From: Candidatus Eiseniibacteriota bacterium
GTDB taxonomy: Bacteria; Eisenbacteria; RBG-16-71-46
Direction of reading: 5' to 3'
Length of the DNA: 52,532 bases
Assembly (NCBI GenBank): GCA_016178725.1
Contig: JACOSV010000039.1
Span: 1-52,532 of the forward strand
Under the pieces are notes generated by a model. The model saw only the letters and a program-made list of their open reading frames with translations, was not told where the DNA came from and ran no database searches. The position numbers and the translations under genes were made by a program. Positions 51,441 to 52,532 of this stretch are shown in pieces (within the stretch, counting starts at the first letter, position 1; each line of letters opens with the position of its first letter).

Positions 51441-51898
51441 GCGCCGCGCGCGGGACGAAGAGGTCCGGTTCGGTCAAGCACCCGGCGCCGAAACGGGGCG
51501 CGTCGCCGCAGGTCGGCTACTCGACGCGGCCGCGGATCGACAAGCTCGGCGTCAAGCCCGGCGCGCGCGTCGCGCTGATCGACGCGGACGACGCGGCGTT
51601 CCTGCGCGAGCTGCGCGAGCGGACGACCGACATCGCGATCGGCCGGCCGAAGGCAGCGACGGCGATGATCCTGTTCCGGATCGACGGCCCGAAGCCGCTC
51701 GCGCGGCTCACGGCGCTGCAGAAAACGATCCTGCGCGACGGCGCGATCTGGATGCTGTGGCCGAAAGGCCGGAAGGAGATCACCGAGGACATGATCCGCG
51801 ACGCGGCGCTCGCCCAGGGCCTCGTCGACGTCAAGGTGATGGCGTTCTCGGAGATCTTGAGCGGATTGAAGCTCGTGATCCCGCTCGCTCGCCGTTAG
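51437..51898 (+). CDS. DUF3052-family protein
   Basis: 153 residues. A basic N-terminal tail (RGTKRSGSVKHPAPKRGASP) precedes the DUF3052 domain: YSTRPRIDKLGVKPGARVAL, ALIDADDAAFLRELRER, AMILFRIDGPKPLARLTAL, DGAIWMLWPKGRKEITEDM and AFSEILSGLKLVIP. I chose TTG 51437 because its TTGA overlaps the DUF486 stop; no ATG or GTG lies in frame before the domain. The function is unknown; it appears as a small cytoplasmic domain in many genomes. Confidence 0.78.
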   Translation: MSAARGTKRSGSVKHPAPKRGASPQVGYSTRPRIDKLGVKPGARVALIDADDAAFLRELRERTTDIAIGRPKAATAMILFRIDGPKPLARLTALQKTILRDGAIWMLWPKGRKEITEDMIRDAALAQGLVDVKVMAFSEILSGLKLVIPLARR

Positions 51899-51913
51899 TT
51901 TCATCCGGCGATA

Positions 51914-51947
51914 CACGCCGCCGTTCGTACATAAACGACGCGGCGTG
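51914..51947 (+). terminator. Strong hairpin after the DUF3052 gene
   Basis: CACGCCGC (51914-51921) pairs with GCGGCGTG (51940-51947), and inner TCGT (51925-51928) pairs with ACGA (51935-51938), leaving a 6-nt loop ACATAA and a small asymmetric bulge. It begins 15 nt past the stop codon. No T-run follows, but this is the clearest hairpin in the window. Confidence 0.6.
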
Positions 51948-52088
51948 GGCTGCAGGCGCATGATAGGTTCGCTGCTCTCGCATCGAGCCCACCCCCCGAG
52001 CTTGCGAGGCATCCGCCGCACCCCACCGTCGCTGGCCAACGACCTCGCGTCGTCGCCACCGGCAGACACTCACCACGGAGCCCGCACC

Positions 52089-52532
52089 GTGAAGCCCTGT
52101 CTTCGTCTTGCTTCGCTCGTCCTCTTCTCCATTTCGCTCGCGGCGCTTCTCCCGATCGCCGCCCTCGCGCAGGCGCCTCTGCGTGCGCTCTCATGTCCTA
52201 CGGCGACCATCACCACGCCGACCTCGATCGCTTCGGGCGACCTGACGTACGACAACATGGACGTCGTGGTGCAGGGCACCACGCTGACGATCGCCGGGCC
52301 TCACACGTTCTGCAATCTCACCGTCCAGTCGGGCGGCGTGGTTCAGCAGGTCGCGACGGACGCGGGCGGCGTCGATCTCACGCTCACGTCGAACTGCACG
52401 GTGGACGGGACGAGCGCGATCACGGTGGCGGGGCTCGGGTACGCGAGCGGCACCGGCCCCGGCAGTCCGGGGAGCACCAGTCCGTATTGCGGCGGGGCGG
52501 CGTACGGCGGCGAGGGCGGTGACGGGAGCAGC
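52089..52532 (+). CDS. Secreted Gly-rich protein, N-terminal part (cut by window end)
   Basis: GTG 52089 starts an open frame to the window edge. The signal peptide is PCLRLASLVLFSISLAALLP, ending near AALAQ. After it the sequence is Thr/Ser/Gly-rich and beta-like: TTPTSIASGDLTYDNMDVVV, TIAGPHTFCNLTVQSGGVVQ, CTVDGTSAITVAGLGYASGT and PGSTSPYCGGAAYGGEGGDG. The pattern resembles large surface or beta-helix proteins. No family can be named from this part. A candidate -10, TAGGTT (51964-51969), lies in the 190-bp gap. Confidence 0.65.
   Translation, partial: MKPCLRLASLVLFSISLAALLPIAALAQAPLRALSCPTATITTPTSIASGDLTYDNMDVVVQGTTLTIAGPHTFCNLTVQSGGVVQQVATDAGGVDLTLTSNCTVDGTSAITVAGLGYASGTGPGSPGSTSPYCGGAAYGGEGGDGSS

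Noticed and set aside
1..52532. General recoding of TGA as an amino acid (code 4 or 25)
   Set aside because: moaA, murB's neighbour genes, glcE, the dehydrogenase and others end in TGA at the expected family length, so TGA is normally a stop here.
1..52532. CRISPR array, tRNA, rRNA, phage genes, transposase
   Set aside because: No regular repeat-spacer pattern, no tRNA T-loop with matching acceptor arms, no rRNA-like stretch and no transposase or integrase protein were found by eye.

Overview
The window is GC-rich bacterial chromosome, densely coding on both strands, with no rRNA, tRNA, CRISPR, phage or insertion-sequence signature that I can see. The gene set includes a diverged GWxTD-domain protein, two secreted proteins with C-terminal FlgD-Ig/type IX-like sorting domains, CHRD, VPS10/BNR and LolA-like envelope proteins, and several secreted S9/S8 peptidases. 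This points to a Gram-negative organism of the FCB/Eisenbacteria/Gemmatimonadota type, probably metagenome-derived. The taxonomy is inference; the gene families are read from the sequence.

Layout. 1-3.1 kb: the 3' end of moaA, a DUF1624 membrane acyltransferase and a frameshifted serine beta-lactamase-type hydrolase. 3.1-4.4 kb: murB diverging from a small gene that looks like a genuine selenoprotein, a SelW/Rdx-family protein with CxxU where U is an in-frame TGA at 4173-4175, followed by a bSECIS-like hairpin. Ordinary gene calling misses it. 4.4-7.6 kb: a minus-strand unit of flavin reductase, DPP-IV peptidase and a small hypothetical, preceded by a tandem palindromic operator. 7.9-8.8 kb: a secreted protein with a sorting domain. 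8.86-17.2 kb: a tightly packed six-gene minus-strand operon of MoxR-like ATPase, secretin-domain protein, TPR protein, VWA protein, OMP barrel and GWxTD protein. It looks like an uncharacterised envelope machine.

17.4-24.3 kb: prolyl oligopeptidase, EEP-family phosphoesterase, flavoprotein and a Ser/Thr kinase-TolB-TPR fusion. 24.4-30.7 kb: a sulfite-oxidase-type molybdoenzyme with its cytochrome c, then glcD, a membrane protein, glcE and an AT-richer secreted protein. 30.7-37.1 kb: a membrane-anchored hypothetical, a DUF1028 Ntn-hydrolase, a deoxyhypusine-synthase-like protein that keeps the catalytic lysine, an MBL-fold hydrolase and a frameshifted DUF2339 protein. 37.2-42.1 kb: CHRD, VPS10/BNR and LolA-like proteins on the minus strand. 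42.3-46.0 kb: a ParB/SerK-like protein, a zinc alcohol dehydrogenase, a small channel-like protein with an unusual filter, and glcF, 14.5 kb from glcE. 46.1-52.5 kb: a large S8 protease (frameshifted), an AlkZ/YcaQ-like glycosylase, DUF486, DUF3052, and the start of a secreted Gly-rich protein cut by the window end.

Links between genes. MoaA (molybdenum cofactor) serves enzymes such as the sulfite oxidase here. The two glc blocks together would encode one glycolate oxidase. The MoxR-VWA-secretin operon and the many secreted proteins suggest heavy investment in the cell envelope and extracellular protein turnover. Three genes carry single-base frameshifts, two of them at short C/G runs, which suggests sequencing or assembly error rather than decay.
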